Positions 18,729 to 27,507 of a stretch of DNA of 64,000 nucleotides are shown in pieces (position 1 is the stretch's first letter; each line of letters opens with the position of its first letter). The notes below the pieces were generated by a model. It saw nothing but the letters and a program-made list of their open reading frames with translations. It was not told the DNA's origin and made no database searches. This stretch comes from Flexivirga endophytica (GTDB lineage: Bacteria > Actinomycetota > Actinomycetes > Actinomycetales > Dermatophilaceae). Both the position numbers and the translations under genes were made by a program. The stretch spans positions 124,001-188,000 of the forward strand of contig NZ_BMHI01000005.1 of NCBI RefSeq assembly GCF_014640635.1. Direction: 5' to 3'.

Positions 18729-19859
18729 GTGCTTCCTTACGGCCGACAGTCGATCGACGAGTCGGACATCGAAGCCGTCGCCGAGGTGTTGCGCGGCGAC
18801 TGGCTGACGACGGGTCCTGCGGTGCAGGCGTTCGAGTGCGAGATCGGCTTGCTCGCAGGGACTTCCGAGCCCGCAGTCAGTGTCACGTCCGGCACGGCCG
18901 CGCTGCACACGGCATACGCCGGGCTCGGTGTCGGCCCCGGTGACGAGGTCATCACGACACCGTTGACGTTCTTCGCGACAGCGACGACCGCGATGTGGCA
19001 GGGCGCGCGCATCGTCTTCGCCGACATCAGCGAGGACACCGGCAACCTGGACCCGCTCGCGGTGAAGGACGCCATGACGACGCGGACCGCAGTCGTCGCC
19101 GGTGTGGACTTCGCCGGCCACCCGATCGACGCGACGGCGCTCAGCGAGGTCGCCCACGCGGGTGGAGCCCTGCTGCTGGAGGACGCGGCGCACTCGATCG
19201 CCGGAGTGTTGGACGGCGAGCCGGTCGGCTCGCTCGCCGACGTGACGACGTTCAGCTTCTTCCCGACGAAGAATCTCACCACTGCCGAAGGCGGCGCGCT
19301 GGTGTCATCGCACGTCGAGATCCTTGACCGGGCAAGGGATTTCAAGGGTATCGGCTACACGCGCGACCCGGCGAGATTGCGCTCGGAGGCGGACGGACCC
19401 TGGTATTACGAGGTGCAGTCGCTCGGCCTCAACTACCGGTTGCCGGACGTGCTGGCAGCGCTGGGGTCCAACCAGCTGAAACGGATCGAGGGGTTCAAGG
19501 CACGTCGTCGGGAGATCCACCACCGCTACAACGAGGGGCTCGCCGGCATCGACGCGCTCCGGCTGCCGGTGACCCGAGCCGGTGCCGACCCGATGTGGCA
19601 CCTGTATCCGTTGCGGATCGTCGACGGTCGCCGCCGGCGACTCTTCGACCACCTGCGGTCGAACGGCATCGGCGTGCAGGTCAACTACCTGCCGGTGCAC
19701 GTGCAGCCGATCTTCGCCGAACTCGGTTGGCGCCAGGGGCAGTTCCCGGTCGCGGAGACCTACTCCGAGCAGGAGATCAGCCTGCCGATGTTCCCCGGGC
19801 TGACGGACGCGGACGTCGACCGGGTGGTCGAGCTGGTTCGCGACTTCGTCGGCACCTGA
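18729..19859 (+). CDS. pseC: UDP-4-amino-4,6-dideoxy-N-acetyl-beta-L-altrosamine transaminase
   Basis: 376-residue PLP enzyme of the DegT/DnrJ/EryC1/StrS family. It has LPYGRQSIDESDI at the N-terminus, D152 (EDAAHS) for the pyridine nitrogen and K181 in FFPTKNLTTAEGG for the Schiff base. The TIGR03588-type PseC features HYYLPVH-like VNYLPVHVQPIF and LGLNYRLPDV are present. It aminates the PseB product. It starts at GTG 18729, with weak AGGCGG upstream, right after pseB, and probably depends on the pseB transcript. Confidence 0.94.
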   Translation: MLPYGRQSIDESDIEAVAEVLRGDWLTTGPAVQAFECEIGLLAGTSEPAVSVTSGTAALHTAYAGLGVGPGDEVITTPLTFFATATTAMWQGARIVFADISEDTGNLDPLAVKDAMTTRTAVVAGVDFAGHPIDATALSEVAHAGGALLLEDAAHSIAGVLDGEPVGSLADVTTFSFFPTKNLTTAEGGALVSSHVEILDRARDFKGIGYTRDPARLRSEADGPWYYEVQSLGLNYRLPDVLAALGSNQLKRIEGFKARRREIHHRYNEGLAGIDALRLPVTRAGADPMWHLYPLRIVDGRRRRLFDHLRSNGIGVQVNYLPVHVQPIFAELGWRQGQFPVAETYSEQEISLPMFPGLTDADVDRVVELVRDFVGT

Positions 19860-19863
19860 CACG

Positions 19864-20694
19864 ATGCACCACGCCAATGCCTTCTACGGGCACGCAGCAG
19901 TGCTGGCGCGCTACTGCGGTCTCGACGACGTTCCACCGATCCACGGCTACCTGCAACACGGCTGGAACCTGCACCACGGCTTCGCGGTCGGCCACGACTT
20001 CATCCCGGGCGTGCCGAAGCTGGTGTGGTCCGAAGCCGTGCGCCGGCGTGGCTGGGCGATGGGTCTGCGCGACTACTGCGTGATCGGCTCACCATGGGCC
20101 TATCTGCTGGCGCAGCAAGCCGATTCGCCTCCGGAGGGCGTCGGCACGATCGTTTACCCCTTCCATGGCTGGGAGGGCCAGCAGATCGTGGGCGACCACG
20201 CGGCATACGCCGACGAGATCCGTGCGGTCGAGGGCGACGTACCGTTGACGATGTGCCTCTACTGGAACGACTTCGAAGACCCCCACATTCGGAAGGTGTA
20301 TGACGACAAGGGGTTCCGCGTCATCAGCCACGGTCGGCGGGGCCACGGCAACGTCGGGGGCGACACCGATTTCCTGGACCGGCAACTCGCCGAGCTGCAG
20401 AGGCACCGGCGGGTGGTGTCCAACCGGCTCGGGTCGGCGTTGCTCTACGGCGCCGCGCTCGGCCGCGAGATCGGTGTCTACGGGGATCCGATGGTGCTCG
20501 AGAACGACCACGCGGTGTTGGGCGGTATGGCGCGCCAGCAACGTCTCTTCCCGCAGCTGCACCAGGAGGTGGTGCCGCCCGAAGTGGCAAAGCGGACAGC
20601 GCGTGTCGAGCTCGGCACGGACGTGTTGCTTCCGCCGGAACGATTGCGCGAAATGCTGGGCTGGCAGGTCACTCCCGTGCCCTGCCGCACGTGA
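19864..20694 (+). CDS. Putative GT-B type glycosyltransferase (copy A of a related pair)
   Basis: 276 residues, related along its whole length to the protein encoded at 22650-23618. Shared stretches include GYLQHGWN, KLVWS, GTIVYPFHGWE, EGDVP, CLYWN, HKRVVSNR-like HRRVVSNRLGSAL and YGDPM. The C-terminal SNRLGSALLYGAALG resembles the nucleotide-sugar half of capsule and Kdo-type transferases, so a nonulosonate (pseudaminic acid) transferase is a reasonable guess. I do not recognise a named family. It begins 4 bases after pseC and ends just before the coiled-coil protein gene, inside the pse operon. Confidence 0.7.
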   Translation: MHHANAFYGHAAVLARYCGLDDVPPIHGYLQHGWNLHHGFAVGHDFIPGVPKLVWSEAVRRRGWAMGLRDYCVIGSPWAYLLAQQADSPPEGVGTIVYPFHGWEGQQIVGDHAAYADEIRAVEGDVPLTMCLYWNDFEDPHIRKVYDDKGFRVISHGRRGHGNVGGDTDFLDRQLAELQRHRRVVSNRLGSALLYGAALGREIGVYGDPMVLENDHAVLGGMARQQRLFPQLHQEVVPPEVAKRTARVELGTDVLLPPERLREMLGWQVTPVPCRT

Positions 20695-20713
20695 TGATCT
20701 CGTAGGAGAAGGT

Positions 20714-22612
20714 GTGCAGAACTATCAGCTCGACCCGTCATCAGGCACCCGTCTGATCGGCGGCGACATGCTCCTGTGGAGCGACGCGCATCCTGATGGT
20801 GCTGACGGCATCGGCAATCTGGGTGTGCTGACCGGCCTCATCGGCCGCTTCGCGCGCGACAGGCGGGCTCGCGTGTTGTTGCTCGGTCCGCGGGCGAGCC
20901 GGTTGGTCGGTTCGATCGACCCGGACGTCGACGTCGAGTTGGTGGTCCGTTCCCTGCCGGACGCGCGCGAGCTGGCGAGCGAGGCACAGCTGCGCCGCTC
21001 GATGGTGTTGTGGTGTGGCGGTGTCGACCGTTTCGCTCCCACAAGCCAGTTCGACCTGGTGATCGCGCTCGACGGTCCGGATCGGCTGCTGACCCCGGAC
21101 TCCCCGGGTGCGCACGACCTTGACATGTTGCAGCTGATCTCCGAATGGGTCGCACCGGCGGGCACTCTCGTCGCCCAGGTGCACAACGGACTCGGCCTGG
21201 CCTCGGTGCTCGACCTGCCGCTGCAGGAGTTGCGCCCGGAAGACCGGGACCTGGCGCAGGACGCCGGTCTCACCCGGCAGCAGCTGCGCGAGAAGCTGCG
21301 CGACGAGCGCCATGTCGGCGAGAACACCAACGACCGGTGGTGGCAGGGCGCGGACGGTTTCGCCGACCGCCGGCCCTATCGCGCCGAGCTGGCTGGTGCG
21401 CTGGATCGCCTGCCGGTGCAGTTGGAGACCCTCTACGGTGTCTACCCCGAGTCGGACCACCCTGCGCTGCTGGTGCGAGCGGACAACCCGCACCAGGAGT
21501 TGGCCCGCGCGGTCGCGACACGGCTGCAGTCGGACCTGTCGTCGACCCGTGCCGCCCTCATCGACCCGCAGGCGATGGTGCCCCAGATCTTCGACGCCGG
21601 GCTGCAGATCGACCTGGCGCCAGGGTGGCTGGTCGTCGCGCGTCGTGACGACGCACCGCAGGTTCCGACCCCCGCACTCGTGTGGGGCGACCTGGAGCTG
21701 GACCCGCAATGGGCCACCACCGTCGAGGTGGCGGTCGACGGCAGCCTCACCGCCAGCCGTGGCGGCGAGATGCTCGAAGGGCGACTGCAACGCGACTTCG
21801 GCCGCCTGCGGGTGCTGCCGGAAGCCGGCGAATCACTCGAGGGTCAGCTGCGTGACGCACTCGCGTCGGCCGACCTGACCCGCATCCGGCGCAGCGTTCG
21901 TCGGTATGCCGAGTGGCTGACCAGTGACGAGATCAGAGACGGGCAAAGGGTTTTCGCAACGCCGGAGAACGTCGTCGCCACCCCTGACGGCCACTTCCGG
22001 TTGCTGGATGAGTCGTGGGAATGGCTCGGCACACTGGAGTCGCGGACCGTCGTCATACGCAACCTGCGGCACTTCGCCAAACGCGTGCTGCGCGCGCGGG
22101 TCCGTCACCCGTGGCGTGCGGAGATCTCGCCGGACCAACTGACCGAGACGCTGGCGGTGATGAGCGGGCTCGAGCCCGACCCGCACGACCTGGTGGTCGT
22201 GGCGGAGTGGGAGGTCGACCTGGCCGCGTTGCTGGGCGCGGCAGAAGCGGACCGAGAGGCGCGGCTGACCGATGAGATCAGCTCCGGCGCTTCACAATTC
22301 ACCGCCACCGGCGGCCCCGCGCGCGGCTATCGCGAGACCGTGCAGCAGCTGACCCGGATGTCCAACTCGCTGGAGGTCCGACAGGGTCAGATCGACTGGC
22401 TGGAGGCCGCCCTGCGGATGCGGGAGCGCCGGCTGGAGGAGACCGAGCGAACCCTCGGTCGGGTGCGCGAGTCGGCGTCGTTCAAGATCGGTCGGACGAT
22501 GACTGCTCCCGGCCGGCGGGTGCTGCGATCGTCCCAGCGTGCGTCGCTGCGACTGGTCCCGCCGGAGCTGCTGGGCAAGCTGGAGAACTTCGCCCGCCGC
22601 AACCTGAAGTAG
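20714..22612 (+). CDS. Large protein of unknown function: degenerate methyltransferase-like domains plus C-terminal coiled coil
   Basis: 632 residues. The N-terminal 180 residues look like a Rossmann methyltransferase fold (DLVIALDGPDRLLTPDSPG, then EWVAPAGTLVAQVHNG) without a clear SAM-binding glycine loop. A second alpha/beta region spans about 230-520. Residues about 540-590 are rich in R/E/Q heptads (RQGQIDWLEAALRMRERR) and likely a coiled coil, followed by a basic hydrophobic tail. The block around LTPDSPG is shared with the protein at 30017-30976. AGGAGAAGG 2-5 nt before GTG 20714 is the strongest Shine-Dalgarno in the cluster. Possibly a scaffold or glycan-modifying protein; function unknown. 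Confidence 0.75.
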   Translation: MQNYQLDPSSGTRLIGGDMLLWSDAHPDGADGIGNLGVLTGLIGRFARDRRARVLLLGPRASRLVGSIDPDVDVELVVRSLPDARELASEAQLRRSMVLWCGGVDRFAPTSQFDLVIALDGPDRLLTPDSPGAHDLDMLQLISEWVAPAGTLVAQVHNGLGLASVLDLPLQELRPEDRDLAQDAGLTRQQLREKLRDERHVGENTNDRWWQGADGFADRRPYRAELAGALDRLPVQLETLYGVYPESDHPALLVRADNPHQELARAVATRLQSDLSSTRAALIDPQAMVPQIFDAGLQIDLAPGWLVVARRDDAPQVPTPALVWGDLELDPQWATTVEVAVDGSLTASRGGEMLEGRLQRDFGRLRVLPEAGESLEGQLRDALASADLTRIRRSVRRYAEWLTSDEIRDGQRVFATPENVVATPDGHFRLLDESWEWLGTLESRTVVIRNLRHFAKRVLRARVRHPWRAEISPDQLTETLAVMSGLEPDPHDLVVVAEWEVDLAALLGAAEADREARLTDEISSGASQFTATGGPARGYRETVQQLTRMSNSLEVRQGQIDWLEAALRMRERRLEETERTLGRVRESASFKIGRTMTAPGRRVLRSSQRASLRLVPPELLGKLENFARRNLK

Positions 22613-22649
22613 CCCACAACCTGCAAGCCCGCCCGCGGCGGGGACCCGG

Positions 22650-23618
22650 TCATGTGGTGGCGAGGTCCCCGTCGCGGCTGGACACCGCACTGTCGTCGGT
22701 CTGCTCGTCGTCGGTCGGCAGATGGTCCAGCGGCTGCTCGTCGGGGTCGGCCACGGCGGCCGAGTGCTCCTCGGTCGCAGCGGTACGACGCAATGCCTGG
22801 GTCCAGCCGAACTCCTGGCGCACCTCCGCGGGACTGAGCACGACGTCCATACCGAGCTCCTCGCGGGTCAGCTCCCAGGCGACGTCGCGCGGCACGAAGG
22901 GCTGGTGCATCTCCGGCCAGAAGCGCAGCGGCTTGGTCTGGCCGCCGAGCTGGGATCGCTCTGCTTCCAACAACATCGGGTCGCCGTAGATGCCGATGTC
23001 GGCGCCCACCGACGCGCCGTAGAACAGCGCCGAGCCGATCCGGTTGGACACCACACGCTTGTGCCGGCGCAGCTCGTCGAGCTGCTTGTAGAGGAACTCG
23101 GTGTCGGTGCCCTTCCAGAGGTAGCCCCGGTAGCCGTGGGTGATCACCCGCAGGCCCGCGTCCTCGTAGACGCGCCGGACGTTCTTGTCCTGATACTCGT
23201 TCCAGTAGAGGCAGATCGTGATCGGGACGTCGCCCTCGACCTCGCGGATCTGCTCGATGTAGCGGTCGTGGCTGCCCAGGACCTGTTGCTGCTCCCAGCC
23301 GTGGAACGGGTAGACGATCGTGCCTTCCCGCTCCACGCTGGTCGCGGCCCACTCGTCCTGCTTCTCGAGGTCGAGCAGGTAGGCCCACGGAGCGCCGACC
23401 ACGACGTAGTCGCGCAATCCCGTCGCCCAGCCCCGACGGGCGCACGCCTGCGACCACACGAGTTTGGCGAAGCCGTCGGTGAACTGCGTGCCGGGTGCGA
23501 AGCCGTCGTGTGTGTTCCAACCGTGCTGCAAGTAGCCCCAGATGCGAGGAACCTCAGCGAGTTCCGCGTAGCGCGCCATCACGTGGGCGTGGCCGTAGTA
23601 GTGATTCGCTGTGTGCAT
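22650..23618 (-). CDS. Putative GT-B type glycosyltransferase (copy B of a related pair)
   Basis: 322 residues, a paralogue of the protein at 19864-20694, with the same GYLQHGWN, KLVWSQ, GTIVYPFHGWE, EGDVPITICLYWN and VVSNRIGSALFYGASVG blocks. It has an extra acidic, disordered-looking tail of about 40 residues rich in D, E and T. ATG 23618 overlaps the pseI stop (TGATG), so it is translated with the pseudaminic acid synthase. That coupling is the best evidence that this family acts on pseudaminic acid. Confidence 0.72.
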   Translation of the reverse strand: MHTANHYYGHAHVMARYAELAEVPRIWGYLQHGWNTHDGFAPGTQFTDGFAKLVWSQACARRGWATGLRDYVVVGAPWAYLLDLEKQDEWAATSVEREGTIVYPFHGWEQQQVLGSHDRYIEQIREVEGDVPITICLYWNEYQDKNVRRVYEDAGLRVITHGYRGYLWKGTDTEFLYKQLDELRRHKRVVSNRIGSALFYGASVGADIGIYGDPMLLEAERSQLGGQTKPLRFWPEMHQPFVPRDVAWELTREELGMDVVLSPAEVRQEFGWTQALRRTAATEEHSAAVADPDEQPLDHLPTDDEQTDDSAVSSRDGDLATT

Positions 23619-24676
23619 CAGATGATGTCCCAGGACAGCGCGGTGCCACGGCTGACGTCCTGCGTGAAGGTGCGGCCCTCGACCACGCCGAAGAGGTCGG
23701 TCGGCAGCCCGCCCGCCGGACGGATCGAGCGGACGTTCTCCGCGGTCACCGGGTCGCCTGCACGCGCGTCCTGCACGACATACAAGGAACGGCGGAAGCG
23801 CAGACCCTCGCGCTCGCCGGTCGTGGCCCCGATCCGTGGCTTCCCCAAGCATTGCCAAGCGACCTCGGACTCCCTTGCCAGCGAGGCGAGTTCGGCCGGT
23901 TCGAGTGAGAACGACGAGTCGACGCCGCCACCTTCGCGGGCCAGCGTCACGTGCTTCTCGACGACGACCGCGCCCAGTGCCACAGCCGCCAGTGGGGCGC
24001 CGATCCCGGGCGTGTGGTCCGACAGGCCGATGTGCGTGCCGAAGGCGTCACGGAGCACGGGTATGCCGCGCAGGTTGGACTCCTCGGGGTTCGCCGGGTA
24101 ATCGGCAGTGCAGGACAGCACGACGATCTGGTCGTTGCCGGTGCTGCGTGCAGCCGAGACCGCAGCGTCGATCTCGCTGATCGATGCCATCCCGGTCGAG
24201 ATGATCATCGGCTTGCCCTTGCTCGCGGCGAGCCGGACCAGCGGCAGGTCGACGATCTCCGACGACGCGATCTTGTATGCGGGGGTGTCCAGCGACTCGA
24301 GCAGATCGACGGCGGTCGGGTCGAAGGGGGAGGAGAAGCAGGCCAGGCCGAGCGAGTTCGCGAGCTCGAAGATCGGCGTGTGCCACTCCCAGGGTGTGTG
24401 CGCCTCCTGGTAGAGGTCCCACAACGTGCGACCGCCCCACAGCTCGTGGCCGTCGGACAACCGGAAGTCGGGTGCATCGGAGTCGATGGTGATCGTCTCG
24501 GGCTTGTAGGTCTGCAGCTTGACCGCTTGCGCGCCCGCATCCGCAACCATCCGAACGATGTCCAGCGCCTTGTCGAGCGATCCGTCGTGATTGCCCGACA
24601 CCTCCGCGATGATGAACGGCCGGTGACCCGGTCCGATCGTGTGCTTGCCGATCGTGATGTCGACCGGATCATTCAT
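23618..24676 (-). CDS. pseI: Pseudaminic acid synthase
   Basis: 352 residues, NeuB family. FIIAEVSGNHDGSLDKAL (21-38), VKLQTYKPETITIDS and ELWGGRTLWDLYQEA are the PseI (TIGR03586) form rather than NeuB or legionaminate synthase. HIGLSDHTPG and EKHVTL complete the TIM barrel. A SAF-like domain follows from about residue 285. It condenses phosphoenolpyruvate with the six-carbon product of PseG to give pseudaminic acid. Its start overlaps pseH by 8 bases and its end overlaps glycosyltransferase copy B. Confidence 0.94.
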   Translation of the reverse strand: MNDPVDITIGKHTIGPGHRPFIIAEVSGNHDGSLDKALDIVRMVADAGAQAVKLQTYKPETITIDSDAPDFRLSDGHELWGGRTLWDLYQEAHTPWEWHTPIFELANSLGLACFSSPFDPTAVDLLESLDTPAYKIASSEIVDLPLVRLAASKGKPMIISTGMASISEIDAAVSAARSTGNDQIVVLSCTADYPANPEESNLRGIPVLRDAFGTHIGLSDHTPGIGAPLAAVALGAVVVEKHVTLAREGGGVDSSFSLEPAELASLARESEVAWQCLGKPRIGATTGEREGLRFRRSLYVVQDARAGDPVTAENVRSIRPAGGLPTDLFGVVEGRTFTQDVSRGTALSWDII

Positions 24677-25169
24677 GCGGCTGCCTCCTGCGGCGGATCG
24701 TGTGCACCGTGACGGAGCGCCCGTCGACGATGCGTTCGGTGGCATCGATCTCCTCGAAGCCGTTGCGGGCGTTCATCGAACGCACCGCCTCGTTGGCGTC
24801 CAGCACCTCGCCGTACAACTCCTGCAGGTCGAGTTCGCCGAACGCGAGCTTGATCGCCTCCCGCTGGATCTTGATCCACGCGGGCAGCAATTGGCCGCGT
24901 TCCTGCAGCCCCTCGTTGTCGAGGTAATAGCCCCACATCGCTGTCCGTGCGTCGTCGTCGATGTCGAAATAGGTCACCACACCCGCGGGAACGCCCGCGA
25001 AATCGAAGATGAACACTCGACGAACAGCGTTGCCATACAAGGATTCCCAGTAGGTTTCGTGCTCTTCGCGGGTGATGATGTTCTGTGTCAGGGAGACCGC
25101 ACGGACCTGCGGATGGTTCCGCCAGATGCGTATGGACTCCTTGTCGGCGTCAGTGGCCGGCCGCAGCAT
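24669..25169 (-). CDS. pseH: UDP-4-amino-sugar N-acyltransferase, PseH-like (GNAT)
   Basis: 166-residue GNAT protein. LRPATDADKESIRIWRNHPQVR and the GYYLDNEGLQERGQL segment match PseH, which acetylates the 4-amino group made by PseC. Here the acyl donor may not be acetyl-CoA, since an ACP, an acyl-AMP ligase and a ketoreductase gene stand divergently next to it; this is inference. ATG 25169 has GAGGGG 5-6 nt upstream. First gene of the pseH-pseI-glycosyltransferase operon. Confidence 0.88.
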   Translation of the reverse strand: MLRPATDADKESIRIWRNHPQVRAVSLTQNIITREEHETYWESLYGNAVRRVFIFDFAGVPAGVVTYFDIDDDARTAMWGYYLDNEGLQERGQLLPAWIKIQREAIKLAFGELDLQELYGEVLDANEAVRSMNARNGFEEIDATERIVDGRSVTVHTIRRRRQPHE

Positions 25170-25280
25170 TCAGGCCCCTCGTCGTCGGTCGAAGTGAATG
25201 GTCGAAATTGTCATCGCCGCGAACGTAGGCGATGCGAGCAACGCAGAGGACAACAACTGGTGAACACCGATGGAGGGCCG
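25170..25280. promoter_or_regulatory. Divergent promoter region between pseH and the acyl carrier protein gene
   Basis: The 111-bp region is less GC-rich than the genes, with the heptamer GGTCGAA repeated twice at its left end. Both promoters must be here, so the two operons may be co-regulated. No clear operator is seen. Confidence 0.35.
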
Positions 25281-25535
25281 ATGTCCGGACTGAGCCGTGA
25301 CCACGTGCGCACGATGATGGGTGAGGTTCTCGCCGCACAGGGCAAGCAGCTGCCGGCCGATGACAGCACCCGGTTGGACGGGATCGGCTTCCGGTCGCTC
25401 GACTTCTCCGAGCTGGCGCTGCGCGTCGAGGACGAGCTCGACACCGAGCTGAACTTCGACGCACCCGAGCTGCGTTCGGTCGAGACCGTCGGCGACGTCC
25501 TGGACTTCATCGACCAGCTGCAACCCACCGCGTGA
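25281..25535 (+). CDS. Stand-alone acyl carrier protein
   Basis: 84 residues, four-helix ACP pattern. The phosphopantetheine site reads GFRSLDFSELALRVEDEL with S39; arginine replaces the aspartate of the usual DSL, as in many dedicated secondary-metabolism carriers. GGAGG lies 4-8 nt before ATG 25281. The stop overlaps the ligase start (GTGA). The carrier probably receives its acyl group from that ligase, and the ketoreductase-like SDR downstream may modify the group. It is unlikely to be the primary fatty-acid ACP, given its site and context. Confidence 0.9.
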   Translation: MSGLSRDHVRTMMGEVLAAQGKQLPADDSTRLDGIGFRSLDFSELALRVEDELDTELNFDAPELRSVETVGDVLDFIDQLQPTA

Positions 25536-26749
25536 GTGCACCTTGCGGCGCGGGCAACCGCATCGTCACCACCGGGTATGTCGGCACGTGGGCGGACCTG
25601 CCCGCATGGCCGGACCTGCCGGCGGCAGCCGCGGTCCTCGCCGAGGACAACACCGATGCGGTGCGTGCGGTCTGGCAGCACGTCATGGACGGCGATCGGG
25701 AGACCCTGATCAGCACCGCCCGGCGCGTCGACGCCACACAGGCAGAGGGTTTCCGCAGCGCCGGGCTGGCCGTCGCGCAGGGGGACCGTGTGGAGGCCCC
25801 GTCCACTGAGCACGCGGTCGATGCGGGGCGTCTCTGGTTGCTGACCAGCGGATCGACAGGGCGGCCGAAACAGGTTGCCCACACCTTGGATTCGCTCACC
25901 ACGGTCAGTGGTGAGCAGCCGTCGCGTACCTGGCTGTGCCCGTACGCGACGGGTGCGTACGCATGGTGGCAGGTGGTCTCGCTGTCGCTCGCACTACCCG
26001 GGCAGGACATCGTCTTCATCGAGCCCGACCAGATCGACAGCTGGCCGCAACTGGCGATGGAACACGGCGTGACCGCGGCGTCCGGGACACCCACCTTCTG
26101 GCGACAGGCGATGTGGCGTTCCGGCGCCACCGTCGCGCAGTTGCCGCTCGAGCAGATCACCCTCGGCGGCGAGCCCGTCGACCAGGGCATCCTCGACCGG
26201 TTGCGCGAGGTCTTCCCGGCCGCCCGGATCTCCTGGATCTACGCATCCTCCGAGGCCGGCGCCGCGATCGCGGTCCACGACGGCCGGGCCGGGTTCCCCC
26301 GTGCCTGGCTCGACCGGGAGACCCCGGAGCGTCCGACCCTTCGTGTCGAGGGCGACGAGCTCGTCATCGCCTCGCCGCACGCCGCGGAGGGGATGCCTTC
26401 CCTCATACACACCGGTGACCGGGTCGAGTTGAGCGACGACCGCGTCGCGATCGTGGGGCGGCTCGCGTCCGACGAGATCAACGTGGGTGGTTCGAAGGCG
26501 TCCGGCTCGTCCGTGCGGCGCAGGCTGTTGGACCACCCCGACGTCGTGTGGGCCGCCGTACGCGGCCGCAAGGCGCCGCTGGTCGGCCAGGTCGTCGTCG
26601 CCGACGTCGTGCTGGCCGGTGACGCCACCGTGACGACCGGCGACCTGACGAGCTGGTGCGCCGAGCAACTGCCCGACTACGCCGTGCCGCGCCGGGTGCG
26701 CGTGCTGCCCGAGATCCCGATCAAGGAGAGCTTGAAGAGCGATGTCTGA
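25532..26749 (+). CDS. Acyl-AMP ligase (AMP-dependent synthetase family)
   Basis: 405 residues, shorter than acyl-CoA synthetases. The P-loop is LTSGSTGRPKQ (104-114). Later motifs are TLGGEPVDQG, YASSEAG, HTGDRVEL and GRLASDEINVGG, with the catalytic lysine K398 in PIKESLKSDV. The small N-terminal part suggests a short or polar acyl substrate. Translational coupling to the ACP gene on one side and an 8-base overlap with the SDR gene on the other mark a three-gene cassette that activates, loads and reduces an acyl group. Confidence 0.88.
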   Translation: MSAPCGAGNRIVTTGYVGTWADLPAWPDLPAAAAVLAEDNTDAVRAVWQHVMDGDRETLISTARRVDATQAEGFRSAGLAVAQGDRVEAPSTEHAVDAGRLWLLTSGSTGRPKQVAHTLDSLTTVSGEQPSRTWLCPYATGAYAWWQVVSLSLALPGQDIVFIEPDQIDSWPQLAMEHGVTAASGTPTFWRQAMWRSGATVAQLPLEQITLGGEPVDQGILDRLREVFPAARISWIYASSEAGAAIAVHDGRAGFPRAWLDRETPERPTLRVEGDELVIASPHAAEGMPSLIHTGDRVELSDDRVAIVGRLASDEINVGGSKASGSSVRRRLLDHPDVVWAAVRGRKAPLVGQVVVADVVLAGDATVTTGDLTSWCAEQLPDYAVPRRVRVLPEIPIKESLKSDV

Positions 26750-27500
26750 CCCTGTTTCGACCCAGGACCCGATCCCCGCAGCCTCGTGCGTGCTGATCAC
26801 CGGCGGCACCAAGGGCCTCGGCCTCGAGCTGGTCAGGGACACCCTGCAACGCGGCGCGAAGGTGGCGACGTTCTCCCGCAAGCTGACGCCCGAGATCGAG
26901 CAGCTGCAGCAGGAGTATGACGGCAGGCTCTTCGCCGCACCGGTCGACATCAACGACCAGGACGGCGTGAAGCGCTTCTTCAAGGACGCCTCGGCGGTCC
27001 TCGGGCCGATCGACTCGTTGGTGAACAACGCTGCCATGGGCCAGGATTCGATGCATCTGCACACGTCACCAGAGCAGATCGCGCGGATTGTGCAGACCAA
27101 CCTGACGGCGCCGCTGGTGCTGACCCGAGCCTTCATCCGGCACGCGATGGCCAAGACCGGCCGCGGACGGATCGTCATGATCACGTCGGTCTGCGCGCAG
27201 CGCGGCTACTCCGGACTGGTGACATACGCCGCGACCAAGGGCGGCCTCGACGCCGCGATGCGCACGCTCGCACGCGAGATGCACGGTCGCTTCCTGGTCA
27301 ACTCGGTCGCGCCCGGTTTTTTCGCCTCCGACATGTCATCGGTGCTCGGCACCGAGCAACTGTCGACGATCGCGCGGCGCACACCGTCCGGCCGGATGGT
27401 GACGCCCGCCAACATCGCACCGGTCGTGCGGTCGCTGCTGTTCGACGACACGAACCTCAACGGGCAGGTCATCACCATCGACGGCGGCAGCTCGATCTGA
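26742..27500 (+). CDS. SDR-family 3-oxoacyl-ACP reductase-like protein
   Basis: 252-residue classical SDR: cofactor loop GGTKGLG (21-27), VNNAAMG, ITSVCAQRGYSGL followed by the catalytic YAATK. It looks FabG-like and ends with the usual GQVITIDGGSSI. In this cassette it could reduce an acetoacetyl- or similar 3-oxoacyl-ACP to a hydroxyacyl-ACP (inferred). It overlaps the ligase gene by 8 bases. Confidence 0.85.
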   Translation: MSDPVSTQDPIPAASCVLITGGTKGLGLELVRDTLQRGAKVATFSRKLTPEIEQLQQEYDGRLFAAPVDINDQDGVKRFFKDASAVLGPIDSLVNNAAMGQDSMHLHTSPEQIARIVQTNLTAPLVLTRAFIRHAMAKTGRGRIVMITSVCAQRGYSGLVTYAATKGGLDAAMRTLAREMHGRFLVNSVAPGFFASDMSSVLGTEQLSTIARRTPSGRMVTPANIAPVVRSLLFDDTNLNGQVITIDGGSSI

Positions 27501-27507
27501 GACACGG

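Noticed and set aside
22722-24101. A long rightward frame across glycosyltransferase copy B and pseI
   Set aside because: It is antisense to two proteins with clear homology blocks and contains no motif of its own.
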